Assembly (NCBI GenBank): GCA_022616595.1
Contig: JAKEEL010000055.1
Location: 1-8,566 of the forward strand
Direction of reading: 5' to 3'
Source of the DNA: Methylococcaceae bacterium
GTDB lineage: Bacteria; Pseudomonadota; Gammaproteobacteria; Methylococcales; UBA1147
DNA: 8,566 bases
Shown: piece by piece, positions 1 to 6,329 of the stretch
Numbering within the stretch: the stretch's first letter is position 1
Layout: every line of letters starts with the position of its first letter
Made by a program: the position numbers and the translations under genes
The notes under the pieces: generated by a model
What the model saw: only the letters and a program-made list of their open reading frames with translations
Databases searched by the model: none
What the model was told of the DNA's origin: nothing

Positions 1-356
1 AAATTGAATTCGATTGAATACCGGTCCGCCCCGACCAGCCGGGCGCGTCCGATTACCAGATATTCCTGTCCAAGCGCCTGCCAGGTTCCGAAATCCACTT
101 CAGCCGGCTGACTCGGTCTCGATATCATGTCGCTGTCCGGCAAAGCCTTGAAGCGGCCGGAACGTTCCAGGTCCGCCTTGACGATCCGGTCGACTTCGGA
201 CGCGGGGTCGCCGGCTGCCGCCGCGAAGGGCACGATCGCAATCGGGATCGCGGCTTCATGGCCGCCGGTGATTTCGATGGTCAGCTGCGCCTGAGCCGCG
301 CCGTACACGCAAGCAAGCAGGATCAGGATGAATAATGCTGAATTTCGTTTAATCAC
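1..356 (-). CDS. tolB: TolB, periplasmic Tol-Pal component (5' part only; runs off the window)
   Basis: TolB is the soluble periplasmic beta-propeller protein that binds Pal and the C-terminal domain of TolA, linking the Tol motor to the outer membrane. Only 118 codons are visible. They show a basic start (IKR), a hydrophobic stretch (residues 7-18) and a signal peptidase I site AQA|Q after residue 23. The N-terminal TolB domain follows, with IPIAIVPF, ADLERSGRF and WQALGQEYLVIG, all typical of the family. I chose GTG at 356 because it gives a normal-length signal peptide and has GGGA about 9 nt upstream. An in-frame ATG at 404 would add 16 residues before the signal peptide and has no visible ribosome binding site. 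The gene lies 121 nt after tolA, the widest gap in the cluster, so it may have its own promoter. The beta-propeller is outside the window. Confidence 0.93.
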   Translation of the reverse strand, partial: MIKRNSALFILILLACVYGAAQAQLTIEITGGHEAAIPIAIVPFAAAAGDPASEVDRIVKADLERSGRFKALPDSDMISRPSQPAEVDFGTWQALGQEYLVIGRARLVGADRYSIEFN

Positions 357-385
357 TTGTCTTTTTCCCAGCCACAACAGGTTGA

Positions 386-391
386 ATTGTA
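386..391 (-). promoter_or_regulatory. Candidate -10 element (TACAAT) upstream of tolB
   Basis: Read on the minus strand, TACAAT matches the sigma-70 -10 consensus at 5 of 6 positions. It would start transcription about 25 nt before the GTG start of tolB, downstream of the alternative ATG at 404. No convincing -35 lies 16-18 nt upstream. The element sits inside a 15-nt partial palindrome (380-394, arms GGTT/AACC). A separate tolB-pal promoter is known in E. coli; its presence here is inference. Confidence 0.25.
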
Positions 392-436
392 ACCTTGACT
401 CCATTTCGACGAAAACAGTCTATGAAAACTCTGTCT

Positions 437-451
437 GCCGGATCTTCCGGC
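437..451 (-). other. Small hairpin in the tolA-tolB gap
   Basis: The arms GCCGGA and TCCGGC form a perfect 6-bp stem with a 3-nt loop, starting 27 nt after the tolA stop on the transcribed strand. The sequence after it (AGACAGAGTTTTC) has only four T residues, and they come 8 nt late. It is therefore a poor intrinsic terminator. It could be a weak attenuator, an mRNA 3'-end stabiliser, or chance in GC-rich DNA. Confidence 0.3.
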
Positions 452-477
452 CCGCAGCAACGATCCGGACGAATCGT

Positions 478-1698
478 TCATGCATCCGGCCGGAATCTGA
501 AATTAAAATTTCGAAACGTCGAATAGACTTCGGGATCGGCGGGCACCGGAAGTGGAGAAGCCTTTAAAACGGCGCTCTCGGCCGAGCGATCGAAGGCTTC
601 GTTGCCGCTGCTTTGAACGACTCGCGCGGTCACGACCTCGCCGCCCGGAACCGTTTTGACCTGGATTACGCAGGTTAACCCTCCGGGCGTTCCGATCGGC
701 CTGCGCCAGAGCCGGTTGAGCTTGGCTTCGATCAAAGAATTCGCGTTGGAAACGGCTTTCTCCGCGCGACGGCTCGCTTCGGCCTTTTCTTTTTCCAAGG
801 CTTCTCTTTTACGCTGCTCTGCGTCGGCAAGCCTTTTCTCGTCGGCTGCCTTCTTCTCTTCGGCGAGCCGTTTCTCCTCGGCCAATCTTTTTTCGTCCGC
901 GATCCTTTTTTCTTCGGCCGCCTTCTTTTCAGCGGCCGCCTGCTTCTCTTCAGCAATTCGCTTTTCTTCAGCCGCTTTTTCCTCGGCCAGCCTCTTTTCT
1001 TCAGCCGCCTTCTTCTGTTCGGCAATTTCTCGCTGCTCGGCTTGCTTCTTCTCTTCCGCGAGCCGCTGCTGTTCCTTCTCCCGGGCGAGCCTTTTCTGCT
1101 CGGCCTGTTTCTTCTGTTGCGCCGCTTTTTCCTCTGCGGCCCTGCGGGCTTTTTCTTCGGCTAAACGCTTGTCTTCCGCGACTCGTTTTCTCTCGCGTTG
1201 CACCCGCTTGTTCTCGAGTTCCTGGAGTTTCTTTTGTTCCTGAATCCGGGCATTCTCCGCTTCGCGCCGTTGTTTTTCCACCGCCGCAAGCTTTTGTTTT
1301 TCTTTCGCGGCCTTCTCGCGCAGCGCGGCGATCCGCTTCGCTTCGGCGTACTGCTCGGCGGCACGCTGCCGGGACTCTTCCGCGGCACGCTTTTCCGCTT
1401 CGCGCGTCTCTTCCTTCAAACGCGCCAAACGATCGGCCTCCTGCCGCCGTGCGTTTTCGAGCTGCTGTTGCCGCCGTTGTGCCTCGATCTGTTTGTTTTC
1501 CTCCTCCTGCCTGAGTTTTTCGACTTCCTGTTCGATCTTCGTTTCATCCAGAACTGTCGCATTCACCGTTTCGGGTAGCGGTTGCGGGCGGATCGGTTCG
1601 GAATTGTCAATGAAACTGAAAATAAACAGCGACAGGATCAGGACATGCAGGAGTACCGAGTACCCGACCGCCGAACCGTAGCGTTGCAGGAACTTCAT
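478..1698 (-). CDS. tolA: TolA, periplasm-spanning arm of the Tol-Pal motor
   Basis: TolA carries proton-driven force from TolQR in the inner membrane to TolB-Pal, supporting outer-membrane constriction at division and envelope integrity. The 406-residue protein shows three domains. A single membrane anchor covers about residues 12-30 and contains S14 and H18, spaced like the Ser-His pair of the family's SHLS motif. A very long Lys/Glu/Ala/Arg-rich helical region runs from about 50 to 315. A C-terminal globular domain covers about 318-406, with VVQSSGNEAFDRSAE and ASPLPVP. This domain has one cysteine (C343), so it cannot form the intradomain disulfide described for E. coli TolA. The ATG overlaps the tolR stop as ATGA and follows GGGAG a few bases upstream, indicating translational coupling. 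Colicins and filamentous phages exploit TolA in other species; nothing here bears on that. Confidence 0.97.
   Translation of the reverse strand: MKFLQRYGSAVGYSVLLHVLILSLFIFSFIDNSEPIRPQPLPETVNATVLDETKIEQEVEKLRQEEENKQIEAQRRQQQLENARRQEADRLARLKEETREAEKRAAEESRQRAAEQYAEAKRIAALREKAAKEKQKLAAVEKQRREAENARIQEQKKLQELENKRVQRERKRVAEDKRLAEEKARRAAEEKAAQQKKQAEQKRLAREKEQQRLAEEKKQAEQREIAEQKKAAEEKRLAEEKAAEEKRIAEEKQAAAEKKAAEEKRIADEKRLAEEKRLAEEKKAADEKRLADAEQRKREALEKEKAEASRRAEKAVSNANSLIEAKLNRLWRRPIGTPGGLTCVIQVKTVPGGEVVTARVVQSSGNEAFDRSAESAVLKASPLPVPADPEVYSTFRNFNFRFRPDA
817..1182 (-). repeat. Imperfect tandem repeats encoding the TolA helix (AEEKR-type units)
   Basis: This stretch codes for TolA residues of about 173-294, a run of imperfect units of roughly 6-8 residues such as AEEKRLAEEK, AAEEKR and IADEK. 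At DNA level it gives repeated CTTTTTTC/TTCTTCGGCC-like blocks on the plus strand. Such regions in TolA vary in length between species through unit gain or loss. The same composition creates spurious open frames on both strands, including a Ser/Phe-rich plus-strand frame at 656-1243. Confidence 0.8.
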
Positions 1699-2120
1699 GG
1701 CTCTCCCGAGGGGCGGGTCATCAGGCCGACATTCGGTACGCCCGCTTCCTGAAGCGCCGCCATGACCGTGACCACTTTGCCATAATCGACCCTCGCGTCA
1801 CCGCGGACCATCACGGCGGTCCCGGGTTTATGCCGCAGCACGGCGGCAACCCGCAGAGCCAGCTCATCCGCTTGCACCGCTTCGTCCTTGTGATCTCCGA
1901 CATCGATGAAATACTGCCCACTGGAATCGACCGAGACAATCAAGGGCGGCGTATCGGTCCGGGGAACGGTTTTTGCCTGCGCATTCGGCAGTTCCACATC
2001 GACTCCGGTCTGCAATAGAGGCGCGGTAACCATGAAAATGATCAACAGCACCAGACTCACGTCGATATAGGGCACGACATTGATTTCAGCCATCGGACGG
2101 CGGCGCGGGTTTTTGCGCAT
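1695..2120 (-). CDS. tolR: TolR, ExbD-family stator subunit of the Tol motor
   Basis: TolR sits in the inner membrane with TolQ and uses the proton motive force to drive TolA; it also has a periplasmic domain. The 141-residue product has one membrane segment at about 15-37. D20 in PYIDVSLVLL corresponds to the essential membrane aspartate of the family (D23 in E. coli). The periplasmic domain ends in the conserved VGLMTRP. The frame is open upstream to 2702, but that extension only reads through tolQ in the wrong frame. The true start is the ATG at 2120, which shares one base with the tolQ stop (TAATG). No strong ribosome binding site is visible, so initiation is probably coupled to tolQ termination. 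The 3' end overlaps tolA by 4 nt. Confidence 0.96.
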   Translation of the reverse strand: MRKNPRRRPMAEINVVPYIDVSLVLLIIFMVTAPLLQTGVDVELPNAQAKTVPRTDTPPLIVSVDSSGQYFIDVGDHKDEAVQADELALRVAAVLRHKPGTAVMVRGDARVDYGKVVTVMAALQEAGVPNVGLMTRPSGEP

Positions 2121-2797
2121 TATCGCGGTTTGACCTGACGATGCAAAAGGCTCACGAATTCTTCCATGAAAATTTCGTAGCGGGTGCTGAGCCTTTCGGT
2201 CCGGGTCGCAAAGCGGTTGTAGGCCACCACGGCAGGAATCGCGGCGAACAGACCCATCGCGGTGGCCACCAGGGCTTCCGAGATCCCCGGAGCCACCATC
2301 GCCAGGGTGGCCTGCTGAACATTCCCCAAGGCGCGAAACGAGTTCATGATCCCCCACACCGTACCGAACAAGCCGACATAGGGACTCGTGGACCCGACTG
2401 TCGCGAGAAAGGGCAGCCGCTCGTCGAGCCGGTCCAGCTCGCGGGTCAGCGCGATCCGCATGGCCCGCTGGGAGCCATCGACCAGCGTGGCCGCATCGAT
2501 ATTGGACTGCTGGCGCAACCTGGCGAATTCCCGGTATCCCGCGATGAATATATTTTCCACGCCCTGACTCCGGTAATCGCTCGCGGTCAGCTGCCGGTAT
2601 AGATCGGCCAGATCGATGCCGGACCAGAAACGGCCGTCGAAACCGTCCGCGACCGACAGCACGGATTGAAGGTCCTTGCGTTTCAGAAAAATGAATGTCC
2701 ACGAAACGATCGAGGCCAGGACCAGGATCAGCATGACCAATTGCACGACAAAGCTGGCTTCCAGGATCAGTTGCAGAAATGAACCGTTAGCAGTCAT
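2120..2797 (-). CDS. tolQ: TolQ, ExbB/MotA-family proton channel subunit
   Basis: TolQ is the multi-pass inner-membrane stator subunit that forms the proton-conducting motor with TolR and energises TolA. The 225-residue protein has the expected three membrane segments at about 13-38, 132-155 and 168-195. TM2 carries the family signature VGLFGTVWGIM. T146 and T179 match the conserved pore threonines (T145 and T178 in E. coli). TM3 carries EALVATAMGLFAAIPAV. The long cytoplasmic loop lies between TM1 and TM2. The ATG at 2797 lies 11 nt inside the end of ybgC, with GGAT about 6 nt upstream. The tight overlap on both sides supports coupled expression with ybgC and tolR. Confidence 0.97.
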   Translation of the reverse strand: MTANGSFLQLILEASFVVQLVMLILVLASIVSWTFIFLKRKDLQSVLSVADGFDGRFWSGIDLADLYRQLTASDYRSQGVENIFIAGYREFARLRQQSNIDAATLVDGSQRAMRIALTRELDRLDERLPFLATVGSTSPYVGLFGTVWGIMNSFRALGNVQQATLAMVAPGISEALVATAMGLFAAIPAVVAYNRFATRTERLSTRYEIFMEEFVSLLHRQVKPR

Positions 2798-3206
2798 CGT
2801 TCATCCGTTCGCGGATCGCATCGGGAATGGTAATCGGTGTGAAGGTTTCGATATCCAGTGAGACAATACGGACCACGGCCCGGGACAGCAGTTCCGGTTC
2901 CGAGTCAAATCTGCACCGCGTGATTTCCTGGTTGAATTCGACACTGGCCCGTTTCAGGTTCCGGACCTCTGCGCTGACCAGCAGCTCATCGTTAAACAGC
3001 GCGGGACGCAGATAATCGACCTGCACCGATCGAACCGCAAAAACCAATCCCGTATCGCGCCTCAGCCGGTCCTGCTCGAAACCGAGCGCGCGCAGCCTTT
3101 CGGTCCGGGCTCTTTCGTAGAATTTGAGATAATTGGCGTAATAGACGACCCCTCCCGCGTCCGTGTCCTCGTAATAGACACGCACCGGCCATTGAAAGTT
3201 CTTCAT
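2787..3206 (-). CDS. ybgC: YbgC, hotdog-fold acyl-CoA thioesterase of the Tol-Pal cluster
   Basis: YbgC hydrolyses acyl-CoA thioesters in the cytoplasm. It is nearly always encoded with tol-pal and has been linked to phospholipid metabolism, though its role in Tol function is unsettled. The 139-residue product has the family signature at the N-terminus (YYEDTDAGGVVYYANYLK). D16 aligns with the catalytic aspartate D18 of the E. coli enzyme, and FYERARTE follows. The length fits the family (134 residues in E. coli). The ATG at 3206 overlaps the ruvB stop as ATGA, and the 3' end overlaps tolQ by 11 nt. ybgC is therefore the physical bridge between the DNA repair genes and the envelope genes. Confidence 0.96.
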   Translation of the reverse strand: MKNFQWPVRVYYEDTDAGGVVYYANYLKFYERARTERLRALGFEQDRLRRDTGLVFAVRSVQVDYLRPALFNDELLVSAEVRNLKRASVEFNQEITRCRFDSEPELLSRAVVRIVSLDIETFTPITIPDAIRERMNDDC

Positions 3207-4240
3207 GAATCAAACAGATCCCGGTTGATATGACCCGCGGCGGGCGGTTTCATGCCGAAATGCAGATAAGCATTGCGGGTCGCGACCCGGCCCCTGGGTG
3301 TCCTCATGATATAGCCTTGCTGAATCAGATAGGGTTCCAACACGTCTTCGATGGTGCCCCGCTCCTCGCTGATGGCCGCGGCCAGACTGTCCAAACCGAC
3401 CGGTCCGCCATCGAAATTCTCGATCATGGTCCGCAGCAAACGCCGGTCCATGTGGTCGAAACCGTTGCGGTCGACTTTCAATAGATTCAGCGCCTGATCG
3501 GCGATTTCCGGGGTGATCTTGCCCTCGGCCTTGACCTCGGCATAATCCCGGACCCGCCTCAGCAAACGGTTCGCGATCCTCGGCGTACCGCGCGAACGGG
3601 TCGCCACTTCCAGGGCTGCCTCGCGATCCATCGCGACATTCAATATCCTCGCCGAGCGCGTGACGATTTCGGACAATTCTTCGACCGAGTAGAATTCGAG
3701 GCGCTGGACGATCCCGAAACGATCGCGCAGCGGCGAGGTCAGCAAGCCGGCCCGGGTCGTCGCGCCGACCAGCGTGAAGCGAGGCAAATCGAGCTTGATC
3801 GAACGCGCCGCGGGTCCCTCGCCGATCAGGATGTCGATCTGATAATCCTCCATCGCGGGATACAGGATTTCCTCGACCATCGGGCTCAAGCGGTGGATCT
3901 CGTCGATGAAGAGCACGTCGCCGGGCTCCAGATTGGTCAGCAAGGCGGCCAGGTCTCCCGCCTTTTCCAGAACCGGGCCCGAGGTTTGGCGCAGACTCAC
4001 ATTCATTTCGACCGCGATGATATGCGCGAGCGTGGTCTTGCCGAGCCCCGGCGGACCGAAGATCAGCACGTGATCGAGCGAATCCCCGCGATTCAAGGAC
4101 GCCTGGATGAAAATTTCCATCTGCTCGCGCAAGGGCTGCTGGCCGATATAGTCCCGCAGCCGCTTCGGCCGGATCGCGGGATCCAGCGCTTCGTCCCGGA
4201 GCCCTGCGTGAACACTGGTCACACGATCGCGGTCAATCAT
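3203..4240 (-). CDS. ruvB: RuvB, Holliday junction branch migration ATPase
   Basis: RuvB is the AAA+ motor that forms hexameric rings on DNA arms and drives branch migration with RuvA. The 345-residue product contains Walker A GPPGLGKT (62-69), Walker B FIDEIH (111-116), sensor 1 GATTR (159-163), the arginine finger R174 in SPLRDRFG, and sensor 2 GTPRIANR (218-225). A winged-helix DNA-binding domain covers about 258-333 and ends in YIMRTPRGRVAT. The N-terminal IRPKRLRDYIGQ is also typical. The length is close to that of E. coli RuvB (336). The ATG at 4240 starts 11 nt after ruvA, with GAGTG just upstream. The stop overlaps the ybgC start by 4 nt. All catalytic residues are intact. Confidence 0.98.
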   Translation of the reverse strand: MIDRDRVTSVHAGLRDEALDPAIRPKRLRDYIGQQPLREQMEIFIQASLNRGDSLDHVLIFGPPGLGKTTLAHIIAVEMNVSLRQTSGPVLEKAGDLAALLTNLEPGDVLFIDEIHRLSPMVEEILYPAMEDYQIDILIGEGPAARSIKLDLPRFTLVGATTRAGLLTSPLRDRFGIVQRLEFYSVEELSEIVTRSARILNVAMDREAALEVATRSRGTPRIANRLLRRVRDYAEVKAEGKITPEIADQALNLLKVDRNGFDHMDRRLLRTMIENFDGGPVGLDSLAAAISEERGTIEDVLEPYLIQQGYIMRTPRGRVATRNAYLHFGMKPPAAGHINRDLFDS

Positions 4241-4251
4241 GGTTCACTCGT

Positions 4252-4845
4252 TCATCGGGCCGCTTGCAGCGCCGCACGAATGATTTCCTCACTGCTTTTA
4301 CCCTGCGCCGCGACCTTATTGACCATGCGGTGTGCATCCTGATTCTTGTAGCCGAGAGCAATCAATGCGCTCACCGCTTCCTGCACAGGCATCGGTTCGC
4401 CGGCGACAAAGCCCGGGGTAACGGAAGCACCGCTCACGTCGCTGGCGGGCAGGCGGTCGCGCATTTCAATGATCAAACGTTCGGCGGTCTTTTTGCCGAT
4501 TCCGGGGAGACGCACCAAGGCCGCGGTATCGTGATTCTGCACGCAGCGGTGAAACTCATCGACACTCAGACCCGACAGCAGCGTCAGCGCGAGTCTTGCG
4601 CCGACCCCGTTTACCTTGATCAGGGACCGGAACAGCGCGCGTTCGTCCTGGTTGCTGAAACCGAACAGAAGCTGGGCGTCTTCGCGGACCACGAGATGGG
4701 TATATAAATGCACTTCCCGGCCGATTTCGGGCAGCTTATAAAAGGTCGCCATCGGGGCCTCAACCTCGTATCCGACCCCGTTCACATCGAGCAGCAGGCT
4801 CGGCGCCGATTTAGCCACCAAAAGACCGCGCAAGAATCCGATCAA
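4252..4845 (-). CDS. ruvA: RuvA, Holliday junction-binding protein (TTG start)
   Basis: RuvA binds four-way junctions as tetramers and loads RuvB. With a TTG start at 4845 the product is 197 residues beginning MIGFLRG, the usual N-terminus of the family. This puts the acidic pin at E55-D56, the same positions as in E. coli. Two helix-hairpin-helix motifs follow (VNGVGARLALTLLS near 78-91 and LPGIGKKTAERLI near 113-125). A flexible linker and the C-terminal RuvB-binding domain (about 153-197) complete it. The open frame continues upstream to another TTG at 4893, which would add 16 residues with no family counterpart. There is no ATG or GTG near the true start. GGGAG lies 10 nt before the TTG. 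The gene lies 54 nt after ruvC and 11 nt before ruvB. Confidence 0.95.
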   Translation of the reverse strand: MIGFLRGLLVAKSAPSLLLDVNGVGYEVEAPMATFYKLPEIGREVHLYTHLVVREDAQLLFGFSNQDERALFRSLIKVNGVGARLALTLLSGLSVDEFHRCVQNHDTAALVRLPGIGKKTAERLIIEMRDRLPASDVSGASVTPGFVAGEPMPVQEAVSALIALGYKNQDAHRMVNKVAAQGKSSEEIIRAALQAAR

Positions 4846-4855
4846 TGGACTGTGA

Positions 4856-4860
4856 CTCCC
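4856..4860 (-). promoter_or_regulatory. Ribosome binding site GGGAG that decides the ruvA start
   Basis: GGGAG on the minus strand lies 10 nt upstream of the TTG at 4845. It is the only good Shine-Dalgarno match in the 54-nt ruvC-ruvA gap and supports this TTG over the one at 4893. Confidence 0.6.
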
Positions 4861-4899
4861 GGTACCGATCGAGCGCAAGGATTGCTCATGCAATTCGAT

Positions 4900-5412
4900 T
4901 CACGGCGCGGTCGGCCCGATCCGGCCGCAATTCAGACGCTTTCGGGTCTGCTGGATATGGATATGGCACAAGGCGACTCCGAGCGCGTCGCCGGCGTCCG
5001 CCTGAAGTTCGCCCTGCAAACCCAAAAGGACACGTATCATATGCTGGACCTGGCACTTTTCGGCGCTTCCGCTGCCGACCAGGGCTTGTTTGACCTGCCG
5101 GGCCGCATATTCATAAACCGGAAGCTCATGCGCGATCACGGCGCAAATCGCGGCCCCGCGGGCTTGTCCGAGCTTCAAGGCCGAATCGGCATTCTTATGC
5201 ATAAAGACCTGTTCAATCGCGAGTTGGTCGGGACGGTGTTCCCGAACCACCGCGCCGATGCCTTCAAAGATCTGTTTCAATCGCTCGGAGAAGGGTTCCC
5301 GGGTCACCCGCACGCATCCGCTCGCAACATAGCGCAAACCGCCGGACGTATCATCGATTACCCCGAACCCGGTGATCCGCGACCCCGGATCGATGCCTAG
5401 TATCCGCGACAT
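4900..5412 (-). CDS. ruvC: RuvC, Holliday junction resolvase
   Basis: RuvC is the dimeric RNase H-fold endonuclease that cuts Holliday junctions symmetrically. The 170-residue product carries all four acidic metal ligands: D8 in LGIDPGSRITGFG, E67 in LAIEQVF, and D139 and D142 in DAGDALGVALCH. These match D7, E66, D138 and D141 of E. coli. The motif FMHKNADSALKLGQARG is also diagnostic. The ATG at 5412 follows the yebC stop by 9 nt with only a weak GCGAG ribosome binding site, so coupling to yebC is likely. I see no CTGT-N8-ACAG LexA box upstream of this gene or of yebC, so SOS control is not evident here, unlike E. coli ruvAB. Confidence 0.98.
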   Translation of the reverse strand: MSRILGIDPGSRITGFGVIDDTSGGLRYVASGCVRVTREPFSERLKQIFEGIGAVVREHRPDQLAIEQVFMHKNADSALKLGQARGAAICAVIAHELPVYEYAARQVKQALVGSGSAEKCQVQHMIRVLLGLQGELQADAGDALGVALCHIHIQQTRKRLNCGRIGPTAP

Positions 5413-5421
5413 GGCTCGCGA

Positions 5422-6171
5422 TCAGGATATCCCGTCGAGAATCTCTTCACTGATTTCCGCGTTCGAATAAACGTTCTGGACATCATCGAGGTCCTCCAGA
5501 TGCTCCTGCAGCCGGATCATTTTCTCGGCGTCTTGCGCGTCCAGTTCCACATGGGTTTCCGCTCGCATGGTGATTTCAGCGGTACTCGGTGCCATCCCCG
5601 CGTCGATCAGCGATTGCTTGACCGGAAGAAAGTTCTCCGGACTCGTCAGCACCTCGAGGGAACCATCCGAATGCATGACCACATCGTCCGCTCCGGCCTC
5701 GATCGCCGCTTCCATCAAGCGCTCTTCGTTCTGTCCCGCGGCAAAACTCAGAATCCCGACTTTCTGGAACAGATAGGCTACAGACCCGTCGGTTCCGAGA
5801 TTGCCGCCGGCCTTGGTGAAGGCATGGCGGACTTCGCCGACGGTACGGTTTCGATTGTCGGTCAGGCAGTCGACCAGGACGGCGACCCCTCCGGGAGCAT
5901 ATCCCTCATAACGAACTTCATCGTAATGCACACCGTCGAACGCGCCGCTCGCCTTCTTGATTGTATTATCGATGGTATCCCTTTTCATATTATTGGAAAA
6001 CGCCTTGTCCATCGCGGAACGCAGGCTCGGATTGTACGCGGGATCGGGGCCGCCTCCTTGTTTCACGGCAACCGTGATCTCGCGGATCAGCTTGGTAAAC
6101 AATTTACCGCGCTTGGCATCCTGCGCGCCCTTCCGAGCCCGAATGTTCGCCCATTTACTATGACCAGCCAT
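5422..6171 (-). CDS. yebC: YebC/TACO1-family protein, translation factor (older annotation: transcriptional regulator)
   Basis: The 249-residue product begins MAGHSKWANIRARKGAQDAKRG in all but name of the family signature (residues 1-22) and aligns along its full length with YebC (246 residues in E. coli). Other markers are GGGPDPAYNPSLR (about 39-51), RYEGYAPGGVAVLVD (87-101) and NLGTDGSVAYLF (about 124-135). The family was long annotated as a DNA-binding regulator. More recent work on YebC and mitochondrial TACO1 points to relief of ribosome stalling at proline-rich stretches. There is no catalytic site to inspect. The gene is first in the yebC-ruvCAB cluster. Only a weak AGAG precedes the ATG at 6171, about 9 nt away. 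In pseudomonads aspS lies upstream of yebC; here a radical SAM gene does. Confidence 0.96.
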   Translation of the reverse strand: MAGHSKWANIRARKGAQDAKRGKLFTKLIREITVAVKQGGGPDPAYNPSLRSAMDKAFSNNMKRDTIDNTIKKASGAFDGVHYDEVRYEGYAPGGVAVLVDCLTDNRNRTVGEVRHAFTKAGGNLGTDGSVAYLFQKVGILSFAAGQNEERLMEAAIEAGADDVVMHSDGSLEVLTSPENFLPVKQSLIDAGMAPSTAEITMRAETHVELDAQDAEKMIRLQEHLEDLDDVQNVYSNAEISEEILDGIS

Positions 6172-6202
6172 ACGAAGACTCTAAAAATTGACCATGAATC
6201 TC

Positions 6203-6220
6203 CGAGACGAAGCAGTCTCG
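6203..6220 (-). other. Hairpin in the yebC leader
   Basis: CGAGAC and GTCTCG form a perfect 6-bp stem with a 6-nt loop, ending about 30 nt upstream of the yebC start. If the promoter at 6231-6239 is used, the hairpin lies almost at the 5' end of the mRNA, where such structures often protect against decay. A T-run (AATTTTTA) follows only after about 17 nt, too far for a standard intrinsic terminator. No riboswitch family is recognisable. Confidence 0.35.
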
Positions 6221-6230
6221 ATAACGGGGC

Positions 6231-6239
6231 ATTTTACCA
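6231..6239 (-). promoter_or_regulatory. Candidate extended -10 promoter for the yebC-ruvCAB-ybgC-tolQRA cluster
   Basis: Minus-strand TGGTAAAAT combines the extended -10 dinucleotide TG with TAAAAT, a 5 of 6 match to TATAAT. The -35 region 17 nt upstream is weak, as is common for extended -10 promoters. The predicted start is near 6224, giving a leader of about 50 nt. It is the best promoter candidate in the 158-bp gap between the radical SAM gene and yebC. I found no clear terminator for the radical SAM gene in this gap, so read-through is possible. Confidence 0.4.
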
Positions 6240-6329
6240 TTCAAAACGCTGCGAATCCTATTGGCTTGTTTCACCGTACCCATTGCGGGACGGGTCTGGC
6301 ATCGAATTCTTGGCCGGCTGCAAAGAATC

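Noticed and set aside
300..356. LLAC in the TolB signal peptide as a lipoprotein lipobox
   Set aside because: TolB is a soluble periplasmic protein and a clean signal peptidase I site (AQA|Q) follows seven residues later; the Leu at -2 is also unusual for a lipobox.
400..440. Possible LexA box from ACAG and CTGT half-sites
   Set aside because: The half-sites are in the wrong order and have the wrong spacing (ACAG...CTGT, not CTGT-N8-ACAG). They lie near tolB, not upstream of ruv genes.
656..1243. Ser/Phe-rich plus-strand open frame of 195 codons
   Set aside because: It is the antisense of the Lys/Glu/Ala repeat region of TolA; the composition explains the lack of stop codons.
1695..2702. 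Long 335-codon open frame ending with TolR
   Set aside because: Its first 190 or so codons read tolQ out of frame and resemble no protein family. TolR homology begins exactly at the ATG at 2120.
4708..5400. Plus-strand open frame of 230 codons across ruvC and the start of ruvA
   Set aside because: It is antisense to well supported genes, with no recognisable domain. GC-rich genes commonly leave such open antisense frames.
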